Assembly: GCF_014698145.1 (NCBI RefSeq)
Contig: NZ_JACJSM010000019.1
Coordinates: 1 to 64,000 of the forward strand
Source of the DNA: Oscillatoria sp. FACHB-1406
GTDB lineage: Bacteria; Cyanobacteriota; Cyanobacteriia; Cyanobacteriales; Spirulinaceae
Direction of reading: 5' to 3'
Length of the DNA stretch: 64,000 bases
The notes under the pieces were generated by a model, which had not been told where the DNA came from, searched no databases, and saw only the letters and a program-made list of their open reading frames with translations. Numbering within the stretch: position 1 is the first letter of the stretch; each line of letters begins with the position of its first letter. This document shows positions 9,401 to 19,143 of this stretch, piece after piece. Position numbers and translations under genes: made by a program.

Positions 9401-11877
9401 GTCTCAATGAACTGTTCCATCGATTCCAAGTCACCGCACAGCATTGCTAATTCAGCGGCTAACTCATGGAACTCTAAACTCATTGCATATTGCCGACCCC
9501 AAGCATTTTCTCCCAGCAGGGACAATCCTTTGTTAGCATATTCGCGACCTGCATTATAAGCCGTAGTGCTTCGAGCTTTACGGCAGGCAATCAAATTGAG
9601 TTGGGCTAATTCATCGCGTTCTTTTTGCTGAGTAATGAAAGCAGTTCCGTAGTTTAATTGATTGACTAACTCAAAAATGCGTTCTTCCCTAGCGGCAGGG
9701 GAAATTTGTTGCAGTAGGAGTTGCCCGATTTGGTAATGAGCGAGCGCCCGCTCGGCTTCCGGAACCAGGGAGTAAGCGGCTTGTTGGACGCGATCGTGTA
9801 AAAACCGATAAGGAACTGCTATATTTTGAGTTGTTAATGTCTCTTCTGTTTCAGTTAAGAAAAATTTGTAAGTCTCATTAATCGGAAGAATTAATCCAGA
9901 TTGCAAAGAACTCCACAATGCTCTAGCCGTTTCGGTTTCTGACTGCTCGCAAACAATTGCTAAAGTTTGAAGCTCGAATTGCGCCCCGATACAAGCTGCC
10001 AATTTTAAGACATCTTGCGTCTCAGCAGGCAGTTTTTGTAACTGAATCGACATGAATTCAACGATATCATCGGTCAAGATATGAAGTTTTACGCGAACGA
10101 GATCGCACTGCCAATAGCCCGCATTGATATCAAATTTTATAAAGTCATCATCATACAATGCTTTCAATAATTGGGTGGTAAAAAACGGGTTTCCTAAAGT
10201 TTTTTGATAAATGACTTGTGTTAAAGGCTTTGCAATTTCACAAGAGCATTTTAATGTTGCCGCAACCAATTGGTTAATGTGGGACAAAGCCAAGGGTAAT
10301 AGCGTTATCTTGTCAATCGTAACTCCGACTTTATTTAATTCATCTAATGTAAAAGTTAAGGGATGAACTGGCGAGACTTCATTATCTCGATATGCTCCTA
10401 AAATCAATAAATATTCTGTATCTTTCATCAATAATTCTAGCAGCTTCAACGATGCCCCATCTGCCCACTGCAAGTCATCGATAAAGATAACGAGGGGATG
10501 TTCTACACTCGTGAAGACTTTGACGAATTTTTGGAAGAATAAATTGAATCGATTCTGAGCAGCACTACCCGTTAATTCTGTGACTTCTGGTTGTTTTCCA
10601 ATAATCCGTTCTAATTCGGGAATAACTTCAACAATAACTCCCCCACTTTCTCCGACTGCGTTCAGGATTTTGGTTTTCCACTCCCACAGTTGTGCATCGG
10701 ATTCTGAAAGTAATTGCCGGATTAAATCGCGGAAGGCTTGCACGAACGCCGAAAAGGGAATGTTGCGGTTCAATTGGTCGAATTTTCCCTTAATAAAATA
10801 CCCTTTCTCTCGCACGATGGGCTTGTGGATTTCATTGATTGCTGCGGTTTTCCCAATCCCTGAATATCCCGCCACTAGCATCACTTCTGAGGCTCCTGCT
10901 GCTACGCGCTCGAACGCCTCCAACAATCTCTTGACTTCAGCTTCCCGTCCGTAAAGCTTTTCTGGGATGATGAAGCGCTCGCATACATCTCGCTTTCCTA
11001 ACTCAAACTCATTGATGCTTTGATTTTCTTGCCATTGCTTTTGGCATTGTTCGAGGTCGTATTTTAACCCCAAGGCGCTCTGATATCGGTCTTCAGCATT
11101 TTTGGCGAGTAGTTTCAAGACGATGTGCGACAATTGCGGTGGAATGCTGGGGTTAATCTCGTGGGGCGCAACGGGCGACTGGGCGATGTGAGCGTGGACG
11201 AGTTCTAGGGCTTCTGGGGATTGAAACGGCAGTTGCCCGCTTAGCAGTTGGTAAAGGGTGACTCCTAAACTGTAGAAGTCGCTGCGGTAGTCTACACCTC
11301 GATTCATCCGGCCGGTTTGTTCTGGGGAGATATAAGCCAGGGTTCCTTCCAAGACGTTGGGATTCTGGATTTGTTGGGTTTGTTTGGGCAGGTTTGATGA
11401 GAGGCTGAAGTCTATCAGTTGAATTTGCCCGGTTTCAGGCTTAATGAGGATGTTGGCGGGTTTGATATCTTTGTGAATGATGCGTTCGGCGTGCAGTTGC
11501 TGCACAATCTCAGCGATTTGTAGGGCGATGTCGAGTTGAGAGGATAAGCTGAGGGGCTGTTGGTGGATGTATTGCGCTAGGGAGATGCTTCCGGTATCTT
11601 CCATGACTAGGATATAGCCGTTTTGCCCGCTTTCTAAACTAAGGGGACGGATGATACCCGGGATGGGAAGATTTTTGGTCAGGGTGTATTGGTTGCGGAA
11701 TTGAAGCAGTTCCTGGAAACTGGGATAAGCGGCTCGCAGAATTTTGAGGATGACGCTTCGTTGGGTGGCGAGTTGTTCGGCGCGGTAGACGAGGGTTCTG
11801 GAACCGGCGTAAAGTTGCTCGATGATGCGATAGCCCGACAGGTTCGGTAGGGGAATTTCGGATATCGATGCAGTCAT
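6451..11877 (-). CDS. Hybrid Ser/Thr protein kinase / AAA ATPase / GAF / sensor histidine kinase (paralogue)
   Basis: An 1808-residue protein with the same architecture as its downstream neighbour. The kinase domain has VILK, HKDIKPAN and LIDFSLSS motifs. The ATPase has K343 in GYSGIGKT and a LVIFIDDLQWAD Walker B. A helical repeat region and a GAF domain follow, then a short coiled coil (about 1510-1540) leads into H1555 of VAHEINNPVG, with an N box (NIIANAIDAL) and DNGPGI and GKGTGLGLA motifs. Both members keep Lys rather than Arg before the catalytic Asp and Ser after DF, as seen in this cyanobacterial family. The two genes are head-to-tail with a 109-bp gap, which suggests a local duplication followed by divergence of the helical sensor region. 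Co-transcription is possible. No response regulator lies beside them, so the phospho-acceptor is unknown. Confidence 0.93.
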   Translation of the reverse strand: MTASISEIPLPNLSGYRIIEQLYAGSRTLVYRAEQLATQRSVILKILRAAYPSFQELLQFRNQYTLTKNLPIPGIIRPLSLESGQNGYILVMEDTGSISLAQYIHQQPLSLSSQLDIALQIAEIVQQLHAERIIHKDIKPANILIKPETGQIQLIDFSLSSNLPKQTQQIQNPNVLEGTLAYISPEQTGRMNRGVDYRSDFYSLGVTLYQLLSGQLPFQSPEALELVHAHIAQSPVAPHEINPSIPPQLSHIVLKLLAKNAEDRYQSALGLKYDLEQCQKQWQENQSINEFELGKRDVCERFIIPEKLYGREAEVKRLLEAFERVAAGASEVMLVAGYSGIGKTAAINEIHKPIVREKGYFIKGKFDQLNRNIPFSAFVQAFRDLIRQLLSESDAQLWEWKTKILNAVGESGGVIVEVIPELERIIGKQPEVTELTGSAAQNRFNLFFQKFVKVFTSVEHPLVIFIDDLQWADGASLKLLELLMKDTEYLLILGAYRDNEVSPVHPLTFTLDELNKVGVTIDKITLLPLALSHINQLVAATLKCSCEIAKPLTQVIYQKTLGNPFFTTQLLKALYDDDFIKFDINAGYWQCDLVRVKLHILTDDIVEFMSIQLQKLPAETQDVLKLAACIGAQFELQTLAIVCEQSETETARALWSSLQSGLILPINETYKFFLTETEETLTTQNIAVPYRFLHDRVQQAAYSLVPEAERALAHYQIGQLLLQQISPAAREERIFELVNQLNYGTAFITQQKERDELAQLNLIACRKARSTTAYNAGREYANKGLSLLGENAWGRQYAMSLEFHELAAELAMLCGDLESMEQFIETVIARSRSLVEQINVYCIKIQASASQNKLAEAVTIGQGLLEQLGLTFPESPTPADIQQVIQEIDELIADREIADLVRLPEMSDRKIIGIVQIAKSIMAPAFLSGSPLYPLLVCFSVKFLIQYGNTSVSAYIYTNYGIILCNFLRAVDTAAQYGSLALQILAKLDAKASKPEVLLMLAVFLMHRKSHLKETLSLLQEGYATALEFGNLEFVGHNGHSFCQHSFVSGQPLETVEKESRAYCHEMTQLNQLTTATYARICWQATSNLLGLAPDPTCLTGEILQETELLPLLQSTRDESGLYTFNLYKMILCFWFGELDRAQNQALEVRRYFMAGAGLIHEASLYFYESLIALGKCDRDSDRTLEIVERATQNQMPLQQYWANHAPMNHQHKYDLVEAEKCRVLGKLYEAGDWYDRAIKGAKANCYIQEEALANELAAKFYLNWDKEKVAAGYMQEAYYCYAKWGAKAKVEDLVTRYPQLLSQILQRMQIGEQNSPLTTSSNTLVPLHQTVSSGSISISNLLDINTILKVAQSLYSEIHLEKLLATLMQVVVDNSGADKAALFLDRDGELQAVIKYVDRAILSFFPKPVDECQHLPTSVIHYVERTLETVTTDSKSYPSMASDRYFIKHQPQSLFCTPILNQGKLIGVLYLENAITNGAFTSERVELLKFLCSQAAISLKNATLYQQSQTYTQQLHDKSQQLEKTLAELQGMQVQLIQSEKMSALGNLVAGVAHEINNPVGCIIGNINVAQDYMSNLLDIIDLYQKTFPQPGLEIEEELEAIDIDYLRSDFPKLIEAMKDGGNRIKSISKSLRTFSRSDSEAKQLFNIHEGIDSTLLILRHRLKANSIRPAIEIVTNYGQVPEIFCFPGQLNQVFMNIIANAIDALEEFNAGRSLTEIQTHPNRITIETRLEGERANITIADNGPGIAVEFKNRIFEHLFTTKTVGKGTGLGLAIAWQIIVEKHGGAIDVTSEVGKGTEFILSLPVR

Positions 11878-12282
11878 GAGGATTTAGGGCGGAGGATTAG
11901 CGTTAAGGTGAGTTGGCTCGAAATCTGAATTTAGGGGGTTGTCCTGAAATAATAGGGCTTTCAGCTTGCAGTATAATTGCGATTTTAGCCTCTGTCGAAC
12001 TCACTTAGGGTTCGGCCTGTATCGGGTTGTTAATTTTAGAGTTCCCAAAAGGGCCTCGGAAATTTGGGAGTAAACGCCCTTTTTCTCTCAGCACTGAGAA
12101 AATCATACCCCGCCCGAGAAACGCTAAATTTGTTACAAATCTTAAAAAAAAGTTGAAAAAATTGGTCGCTGTGCCTTCGTGTGGCAATCATGGATTAGAA
12201 ACCTCACCGATGAACTTGAGGCTACCTAAGCTAAAACATCAGCAAGTCGCCAGTAAGGGGGCGAGCCACACATTCAATTGAT
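11878..12282. other. Intergenic region, divergent promoters expected
   Basis: About 400 bp separate the divergent kinase and pentapeptide genes. Short open frames here (for example 12027-12281) have no recognisable protein features and I do not call them. No RNA gene or repeat was recognised. Promoters for both flanking genes should lie here, but none could be assigned with confidence. Confidence 0.4.
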
Positions 12283-12816
12283 ATGCGGAAGTTAAGTGAA
12301 GATAAATTGCTGACGGATTACCATTGCGGTCAACGAGACTTTACAGAGGTGAATCTTAGAGAAGCGGAACTATTTGAAGCCAAGCTATCTGGTATTAACC
12401 TCAGCCGCAGCAATCTCGAAAGTGCTTATCTCCCCTACGCTAACTTGACCGATGCTAAGTTGGAGCGCTCTAAGTTGCGAGGCGTACAACTTGCCAATGC
12501 TAAACTTTTACAGGTTAATTTAAGGGAAGCCGACCTATCGAGAGCCAATCTTTCTCGGACGAATCTGCGCCATGCGAACTTACGGGGAGCAGATTTATCG
12601 GGTGCTAATCTGTACGCAGCGGATCTGGGTTACGCCGACCTGAGTAATGCTAATCTCCAGAGGGCAAATCTTCAAAATGCCAATTTGGAGAACGCCAAGT
12701 TGCATCAAACCAAATTGCAAGGTGCTAATTTATTTCGGGCGCGGGGTGCGGACTTTTCTGAAGCGGAAACCGATGCGATTACTGTCTTTCCGGACGGCCA
12801 TCACAACGTTGATTGA
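12283..12816 (+). CDS. Pentapeptide-repeat protein
   Basis: A 177-residue protein consisting almost entirely of A(D/N)LXX pentapeptides from about residue 20 to 160 (for example ANLRGADLSGANLYAADL). This predicts a right-handed quadrilateral beta-helix. There is no signal peptide or membrane segment, so it is probably cytosolic, unlike the two exported pentapeptide proteins at 36757 and 37360. The biochemical role of most cyanobacterial pentapeptide proteins is unknown. It is convergent with rpoC2, and a 12-bp stem lies between the two stop codons. No strong Shine-Dalgarno sequence precedes the ATG, which is common in cyanobacteria. Confidence 0.9.
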   Translation: MRKLSEDKLLTDYHCGQRDFTEVNLREAELFEAKLSGINLSRSNLESAYLPYANLTDAKLERSKLRGVQLANAKLLQVNLREADLSRANLSRTNLRHANLRGADLSGANLYAADLGYADLSNANLQRANLQNANLENAKLHQTKLQGANLFRARGADFSEAETDAITVFPDGHHNVD

Positions 12817-12831
12817 AGGTGAATTTATTGA

Positions 12832-12858
12832 ATAGGGGCGAAAACCTTTCGCCCCTAT
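12832..12858. terminator. Inverted repeat between convergent genes, possible bidirectional terminator
   Basis: A perfect 12-bp stem, ATAGGGGCGAAA pairing with TTTCGCCCCTAT, has a 3-nt loop and sits between the ends of the pentapeptide gene and rpoC2. No good T-run follows on either strand. A related GGGGCGAA/TTCGCCCC stem occurs at 34786-34808, so it may be a dispersed repeat used as a terminator. Confidence 0.45.
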
Positions 12859-12893
12859 CGCTAGTTGATTCTAGCAACCCGCCAGCTAAAAGG

Positions 12894-15800
12894 TTATTCC
12901 TCCTCGCTATACTCCTCGTCTAAGTATTCTTCGTCGTCGCTAAATACGTCGCCGAAGTTGTTATTGCTATAGGAGTCGTTAGAGTGATAGGCTCGGGCGG
13001 TGCGATCGTCTAACACCATATCCATGTCATCATCGACGTTCTGGAAGGAGCGAGCCGAACCGCGCATTCCGGGGGCATCGCCAGCGCCGCGCGCTCCGTA
13101 GTCCCGCAGCACGCTCGGAGAATCTAGCTCTGCCGCACCAAAATCCTCATCGCTACCGTACAGGACACTGGGATTGTCGGCGAAACCGCCTTTGGCATAG
13201 CGATCGCTATTACCATAGCTGTCGCCGCGAGCGTTGTAGTCGCCGCTATCGCCCTCGAAACTGCCGCCGTTCATCTCTTCGTGGGTGTTGAATCCGGTAC
13301 CAGCCGGAATCAAACGCCCGATGATCACGTTTTCCTTCAAACCGCGCAGCCAGTCGGATTTACCCTCAATCGCTGCTTCGGTGAGGACGCGGGTGGTTTC
13401 TTGGAAACTCGCCGCACTAATAAAGCTATCGGTATTCAAAGATGCTTTGGTGATCCCCAAAAGAACGGGCGTGTAACGAGCGGGCGCGCCGCCAGTAATC
13501 CCCATTGCTTCGTTCACCTGCTCGACTTGCCGCAGTTCGACTAATTCTCCCGGCAGCATTGTCGTGTCTCCACCGTCATCGATGCGGACTTTAGAAGTCA
13601 TCTGACGCACGATCGCTTCGATATGCTTGTCGGCAATATCGATCCCTTGCGACTGATACACCCCTTGCACGGCATCCACCAAGAAGTTTTGCGCTTTTTG
13701 CAAGCCAATTAAAGCCGCTTCGTAAACGCCCTTCTCTTCGCAATAATACTCAAAGAAGGTTTCTAAAATTTCGTGGGGGTTGGGCGGACCATCGGTTACG
13801 GGTTCGGCAACTCCAACTTCTTGCCCATCGACGACGATCGCGTTTTGTCCGGGGCTGAGCGGATAGTCGGCGACGACACCGCCAGCTTCAATAATCTTGA
13901 CATCGACGATATCATCTTCGCCGTAAACCACTTGGGCGGTTCCGGGACGCTTCGCCAAAATACACGCTTCTTTAGGACGGCGAGCTTCGAGCAATTCTTC
14001 AATCCGAGGCAACCCTTGGATAATATCCCCAGTTTTAGAACGCTCGAAAACCAGTAGAACGAGGTTATCGCCGCGCTGGACGAGATCGCCATCGCCAACT
14101 TGCAAGATTGCACCGGCAGAGACGCGGTAGGGCCGCCCCAGGCGTAGGGAAAGGGTATGAACGTCGCTCGCTTTATCGGGGGTTTCGATCGCAACGATCT
14201 GTCCGGATTCGGGAGCGGTTACGCCGGGAACGATTTCGGTTCCGGCGACAACTAAAGAGCCAACTTTCAGCTTCGGACGTGCGGGCAGTTCGAGCGAGAC
14301 GCGATCGGCGGATCGGGCGACGAGAACGCGACGAATCGCTTCTGCCCCGGCGCGAATCCCGCGTACTTCTCCGGCTTCCTTACATTTAATCTCCGTGCGA
14401 GCGACGACGGCTCCGGGGGGAATTTCTTGACCGTCTTCAACGAGGATACGGGTTTTCGTCCCGCCGCTGGTGGTGTCGGCTTCGACATCGCGACGAATCA
14501 CTAAAGATTCGAGGATGACGATTTGCAACTGGTAAGTTTCGCCATCGCCGTCTTCGTTGGCCTCGGAGACGGGGAGTAGTTCGATATCGGCGCTCAAGCT
14601 GCTGGAATCGATAAAATCCTTGCGCTCTTGCGTTTGTTCGATCTCGAGGACGAGTTGGGTGCTGACGAGATCGACTCCTTCGACGGACTTGACGCGATCG
14701 CCGTCTTTATAAAACAGGCGTTGAATCGCGCGCAGCGAAATCGAGGGCCCCGTCGCCTTATTATCGATCGATTCTTGGGAGGGAACGTCGGGATGTTCGG
14801 AAACCACATACTCGATCGCCGGTCGCAGCAGCAGGGCTAAGCCTTCGGGAGTATCGACGTACTCGCCGTAACGCAGTTCTTCCATCACCAGTCCCGGTAA
14901 GACTTCCGTTCCCGGTTGCAGCAGTTGCCCGTCGGCTTCGACTAAAGGCGGTTCTTCAATCGGGTGCAGTTCGCCCGGTTTGATGGCGATTTCGCGTAAG
15001 ATGTCGTTTTTCTGAACGACTTCTACCACCCCAGACGATTGAGCGTAGATATCTTTAACGACTTCGGTTCCTGCTTCAACGTACTGCCCTTCTTCTACCA
15101 ACAACAGGGAAATATCTTTATTTACCTCGTGGCATTCTTCGGGAATCCAGAGCAACGAACCCCCTTGGGTGACTTCGTAGCCTTTATTAGCGCGTCCCGG
15201 CTCGTTGCGCCCGCGCCCTTTACTCGTTTCCAATCCGGCGTACTTAACGATACCGCCGGTTTGGGTGCGGTAGCGATCGTCGATCAGTTCGGCAATCACT
15301 TGGTGGTTGAGAACTTTGGTACCGGGGGTGGCTTTGAGCAAGAAACGCTGACCGCTTTGGGCATTGATGACGTAGCGGTTGTGTTCGCGCTGGACGATAG
15401 AGCGATCGAGTTGGACGGAGGCGGTAATGATTTCGATTTCGCGGCTGCCGGGATGCAGTCGCACGACTCCGCCGTGGAGGGTAATCAGTTTGGTCTGAGC
15501 GAGGACGGTTCCAGCTTCGACGCGATCGCCGTTTTTAACGACGGGTTCGGCTCCCGGCAGGAGGTTGTAAACGTCGCCGGACATGACCCAAAGCAAGCCA
15601 CCGCGCTGGGCGATGTGGGTGACGTTCCCTTGGCGATCGGTTTTTTCTTCGCCGATCAAACCGGCAAACATGACTTCTCCGGCCAGATCTGCCGATACGT
15701 CTTTGGTTGCTTTTTCAGTCGAACCGCGTCGCTGCCGCAGGGCAACTTCAGCGAGCATTTGATCGTTTTCAACGGTATCGCCGTCGCGGACGAAGAGTAA

Positions 15801-17030
15801 GGAACCGGGGGTAATCGAGTAGGCGATCGCGTCGCTGCTTTTTTTCGAGCCTACGGGCATGAGTAGCATATCTCCTGCTACTTCCACTTGTTCGCGATCG
15901 TCGCCGTGACGGGTTCGCACCGGGCGAGTCCGCAGGTTCGGGCCGAACTTAATCGTTCCGGCGGCTTCGGCGCGCACGTTGCGGGCGACTTCACCGGTGA
16001 ATACGCCCCCGGTGTGGAAAGTCCGCATGGTTAATTGCGTTCCGGGTTCGCCGATCGACTGGGCGGCAATAATACCAACGGCTTCGCCGAGATCGACCAT
16101 GTGGCCGTGGGCGAGACTCCAGCCGTAACAGTGTTGGCAAACCGATCGCGCGGCTTCGCAAGTCAGCGGCGATCGCACCCAGACGCGATCGACGTGCTTG
16201 CCGATTTTCTTGGCTAAGGTATCGTCGATATCCTGGTTGCGAACGGCGATAATTTCGCCGCTTTGGGGATCGACCACATCCCGGGCGAGAATGCGCCCCA
16301 AGAGGCGATCGCTCAGCGGAATCAGGACGCGATCGTTATCCATCATCGCTTCCACTTTAATACTGCGTTCCGTACCGCAGTCGTTTTCCCGCACGATCAC
16401 ATCTTGGCTGACATCGACCAAACGCCGGGTTAAATATCCCGAGTCAGCCGTGCGCAGCGCCGTATCGACCAAGCCTTTGCGCGCCCCGTAAGAGGAAATA
16501 ATATATTCCGTTACTGTCAGCCCTTCGCGGAAGTTGGTCTTAATCGGCAGCGCAATAATCTGCCCCTGCGGGTCGGCCATTAGCCCCCGCATCCCTACCA
16601 ACTGACGAACCTGAGACAGGTTCCCCCGCGCGCCGCTGAAGGCCATCATATAAACGCTGTTGAGCGGGTTCGTGGCGCGGAAGTTTTCGACTACCTCATC
16701 TTTGAGCGCCTCAGAGGTACTGTTCCAGGTATCGATGACCTTCTGGAAGCGTTCGACCTCGGTAATATCCCCGGTGCGATACCGCCTTTCTGTGGTGCGA
16801 ATTTCCGCTTCGGCGGCGGCGAGCATTTCCTTTTTCTTCGGCGGGACTTGCAGGTCGTCCACGCTAATCGATACGCCCGCTTTGGTGGCGTAGCGGAATC
16901 CTAAATCCTTCAAGCGGTCGGCCACTTGGGAAGATACGGCGCTGCCATAGTGGGTATAAGTCCAGGCAATCAGCCGTCGGAGTTGGCCTTTGTCAACAAT
17001 GCGGTTGAAAAAAATCGGTTTTTTTGACAT
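12894..17030 (-). CDS. rpoC2: DNA-directed RNA polymerase subunit beta' (C-terminal part)
   Basis: A 1378-residue beta' subunit. In cyanobacteria and plastids the bacterial beta' is split into gamma (RpoC1) and this chain. The N-terminus [20 protein letters not shown] and the segment [11 protein letters not shown] are typical. A long insertion made of sandwich-barrel hybrid motifs (repeated [13 protein letters not shown]-like, GEIIAV-like turns) fills the middle, as in other cyanobacteria. The conserved part ends near [13 protein letters not shown]. About 125 further residues form a Gly-, Asp-, Ser- and Tyr-rich, strongly acidic tail ending in [13 protein letters not shown], which is probably disordered. 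It is the last gene of the rpoB-rpoC1-rpoC2 operon, 45 bp after rpoC1. Confidence 0.98.
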   Translation of the reverse strand: MSKKPIFFNRIVDKGQLRRLIAWTYTHYGSAVSSQVADRLKDLGFRYATKAGVSISVDDLQVPPKKKEMLAAAEAEIRTTERRYRTGDITEVERFQKVIDTWNSTSEALKDEVVENFRATNPLNSVYMMAFSGARGNLSQVRQLVGMRGLMADPQGQIIALPIKTNFREGLTVTEYIISSYGARKGLVDTALRTADSGYLTRRLVDVSQDVIVRENDCGTERSIKVEAMMDNDRVLIPLSDRLLGRILARDVVDPQSGEIIAVRNQDIDDTLAKKIGKHVDRVWVRSPLTCEAARSVCQHCYGWSLAHGHMVDLGEAVGIIAAQSIGEPGTQLTMRTFHTGGVFTGEVARNVRAEAAGTIKFGPNLRTRPVRTRHGDDREQVEVAGDMLLMPVGSKKSSDAIAYSITPGSLLFVRDGDTVENDQMLAEVALRQRRGSTEKATKDVSADLAGEVMFAGLIGEEKTDRQGNVTHIAQRGGLLWVMSGDVYNLLPGAEPVVKNGDRVEAGTVLAQTKLITLHGGVVRLHPGSREIEIITASVQLDRSIVQREHNRYVINAQSGQRFLLKATPGTKVLNHQVIAELIDDRYRTQTGGIVKYAGLETSKGRGRNEPGRANKGYEVTQGGSLLWIPEECHEVNKDISLLLVEEGQYVEAGTEVVKDIYAQSSGVVEVVQKNDILREIAIKPGELHPIEEPPLVEADGQLLQPGTEVLPGLVMEELRYGEYVDTPEGLALLLRPAIEYVVSEHPDVPSQESIDNKATGPSISLRAIQRLFYKDGDRVKSVEGVDLVSTQLVLEIEQTQERKDFIDSSSLSADIELLPVSEANEDGDGETYQLQIVILESLVIRRDVEADTTSGGTKTRILVEDGQEIPPGAVVARTEIKCKEAGEVRGIRAGAEAIRRVLVARSADRVSLELPARPKLKVGSLVVAGTEIVPGVTAPESGQIVAIETPDKASDVHTLSLRLGRPYRVSAGAILQVGDGDLVQRGDNLVLLVFERSKTGDIIQGLPRIEELLEARRPKEACILAKRPGTAQVVYGEDDIVDVKIIEAGGVVADYPLSPGQNAIVVDGQEVGVAEPVTDGPPNPHEILETFFEYYCEEKGVYEAALIGLQKAQNFLVDAVQGVYQSQGIDIADKHIEAIVRQMTSKVRIDDGGDTTMLPGELVELRQVEQVNEAMGITGGAPARYTPVLLGITKASLNTDSFISAASFQETTRVLTEAAIEGKSDWLRGLKENVIIGRLIPAGTGFNTHEEMNGGSFEGDSGDYNARGDSYGNSDRYAKGGFADNPSVLYGSDEDFGAAELDSPSVLRDYGARGAGDAPGMRGSARSFQNVDDDMDMVLDDRTARAYHSNDSYSNNNFGDVFSDDEEYLDEEYSEEE

Positions 17031-17075
17031 TTGCCCTTGTTAAGGTGAATGTAGAATCTTCGGGACGGACGGGGA

Positions 17076-18953
17076 TTAACTCGCCAATGCCTCTTGAATG
17101 GTCTTGTTATAGATAATGCGTCCGGTGGTGGTGCGAATGTACTGAACGATGACTTCCCCGGAGGCTGTTTCGCGGACTTTACGGAATTCGTATTCCTTTG
17201 TTACCGTTCCGTCCTCATTTTCGGTCTTACTCACGAGCGTCTCTTCGCCATCGGGGGCTTCGAGTTCGCCGCTGTAGCGTACCCAGACGTAAGCGTGGAG
17301 GTCGAGTTCGTCGCGATCGAAAGCGCGCAGCGCATCGTCCAAACTTCCGAAATAGCGTCCCGCCCCTTTCTGTGCTTTCGGATTTTCTGCGGTGAGGTAA
17401 TAGCACCCCAACACCATATCCTGAGACGGCGTAACGATCGGGCGGCCGGTAGCGGGCGATAAAATGTTATGGCAAGCCAACATCAACAACCGCGCTTCGG
17501 CTTGCGCTTCTAAGGAGAGGGGAACGTGAACCGCCATTTGGTCGCCGTCGAAGTCGGCGTTAAACGCGGGACAGACCAAGGGGTGCAACTGAATGGCACG
17601 ACCGTCTACTAAAATCGGCTCGAAGGCTTGAATCCCCAAACGGTGGAGCGTCGGCGCGCGGTTTAACATCACGGGGTGTCCGGCAATGACTTCTTCGAGG
17701 ACATCCCAAACCACGGGATCCGATCGCTGAATTAACTTCTTCGCTGCCTTGATATTGTTCACCAAGCCGCCTTTGATCAAGCGATGAATGACAAACGGCT
17801 GAAACAATTCGATCGCCATTTCCCGAGGCAAACCGCACTGATAAATATTCAAGTTCGGCCCAACGACAATCACCGATCGCCCGGAATAATCGACCCGTTT
17901 GCCGAGCAAGTTTTGTCGGAAACGACCCTGTTTCCCTTCAATAATATCGGAGAGGGATTTAAGCGGGCGGTTATTCGCTCCCACCACCGTGCGTCCGCGC
18001 CGTCCGTTATCGATCAGCGCGTCTACTGCTTCTTGCAGCATCCGCTTTTCGTTGCGAACGATAATTTCCGGTGCAAGAATTTCTTGCAATCTTGCAAGGC
18101 GGTTGTTGCGGTTGATCACCCGCCGGTATAAATCGTTCAAATCGGAGGTTGCAAAGCGTCCGCCGTCGAGTTGCACCATCGGGCGCAAATCCGGCGGAAT
18201 TACCGGGATCGCTTCGAGAACCATCCATTCCGGGCGCGCGCCGGTGGCAATAAAGTTATCGATCACCCGCAAGCGTTTAATGAGCTTGGCGCGTTTCTGT
18301 CCTTTCGCTCCAGCAATTTCCTCGCGCAGTTTCTCGGCTTCTTCCTCGAGGTTCACTTCCTCGAGCAGGCGTTGAATCGCCTCGGCACCGATTCCGACTT
18401 CAATCCCTACCAATTCCGATTCTTCGGCGTAAAGCTGTTCTTCGATCTCCAACCACTGATCTTCGGTTAGCAGTTGGCGATAGCTGAGATTGCTGGCATT
18501 GCCGGGATCGAGAACCACATAAGCATTGAAATACACGATCTGCTCGACATCCCGCAGCGGCATATCGAGCAAAATGCTGAGATAGCTGGGAATCCCTTTG
18601 AGATACCAAACGTGGGTAACGGGGGCGGCTAATTTAATAAAGCCCATGCGATGGCGGCGAACGCGAGATTCGGTCACTTCCACGCCGCAGCGCTCGCAAA
18701 CGATACCGCGATGGCGCACTCGTTTATACTTGCCGCAATGACATTCCCAATCCTTTGCCGGACCGAAAATGCGCTCGCAGAACAAGCCGTCCATTTCGGG
18801 TTTGAGGGTGCGGTAATTAATCGTTTCCGGTTTGGTGACTTCGCCCACGACTTGACCGTTGGGTAGCGTGCGCTCTCCCCAGCGGCGGATCCGCTCCGGG
18901 GAAGCCAGACCAATTTTCACGTAATCGAAGCGCTGTTCTGTTGGAGTTTTCAT
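17076..18953 (-). CDS. rpoC1: DNA-directed RNA polymerase subunit gamma
   Basis: A 625-residue gamma subunit, equal to the N-terminal part of bacterial beta'. The active-site metal-binding motif NADFDGD is present with D467, D469 and D471. A zinc site is formed by C71, C73, C86 and C89. The lid/rudder region and the [21 protein letters not shown] motif are intact. The length agrees with other cyanobacterial RpoC1 proteins. The gene lies between rpoB (190-bp gap containing a 22-bp palindrome) and rpoC2 (45-bp gap), all in the same direction, so all three are expected to be made from one operon. Confidence 0.98.
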   Translation of the reverse strand: MKTPTEQRFDYVKIGLASPERIRRWGERTLPNGQVVGEVTKPETINYRTLKPEMDGLFCERIFGPAKDWECHCGKYKRVRHRGIVCERCGVEVTESRVRRHRMGFIKLAAPVTHVWYLKGIPSYLSILLDMPLRDVEQIVYFNAYVVLDPGNASNLSYRQLLTEDQWLEIEEQLYAEESELVGIEVGIGAEAIQRLLEEVNLEEEAEKLREEIAGAKGQKRAKLIKRLRVIDNFIATGARPEWMVLEAIPVIPPDLRPMVQLDGGRFATSDLNDLYRRVINRNNRLARLQEILAPEIIVRNEKRMLQEAVDALIDNGRRGRTVVGANNRPLKSLSDIIEGKQGRFRQNLLGKRVDYSGRSVIVVGPNLNIYQCGLPREMAIELFQPFVIHRLIKGGLVNNIKAAKKLIQRSDPVVWDVLEEVIAGHPVMLNRAPTLHRLGIQAFEPILVDGRAIQLHPLVCPAFNADFDGDQMAVHVPLSLEAQAEARLLMLACHNILSPATGRPIVTPSQDMVLGCYYLTAENPKAQKGAGRYFGSLDDALRAFDRDELDLHAYVWVRYSGELEAPDGEETLVSKTENEDGTVTKEYEFRKVRETASGEVIVQYIRTTTGRIIYNKTIQEALAS

Positions 18954-19107
18954 AAATCGATCGCAATCGGAATAGCCATTGAAAAATCAAACGTCGCACC
19001 GAGAACATCCTTGAAATTCCCAAGGGTTTCTGGAGCGGTGCCGTCGCTCGCCAGCTTTCTAAGTAAGGGCGAGCGTTTCCTAGGTCGGTCAAGGGAAGAA
19101 TCGAGCC

Positions 19108-19129
19108 GGGAAGCGCGATCGCGCTTCCC
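19108..19129. promoter_or_regulatory. 22-bp perfect palindrome in rpoB-rpoC1 spacer
   Basis: The sequence GGGAAGCGCGA followed by its exact reverse complement TCGCGCTTCCC is centred on a HIP1 octamer (GCGATCGC). It lies just after the rpoB stop, inside the operon. In RNA it could fold into a GC-rich hairpin that slows exonucleases or causes partial termination. This function is inferred only. Confidence 0.5.
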
Positions 19130-19143
19130 CTCAAACGCGATCG

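Noticed and set aside
12027-12281. 84-codon frame ending just before the pentapeptide gene
   Set aside because: No recognisable features, no ribosome binding site and unusual composition; treated as spacer.
15039-15800. 253-codon open frame opposite rpoC2
   Set aside because: Fully inside the conserved rpoC2 gene and antisense to it; other antisense frames in rpoB and rpoC1 are similar artefacts of codon use.
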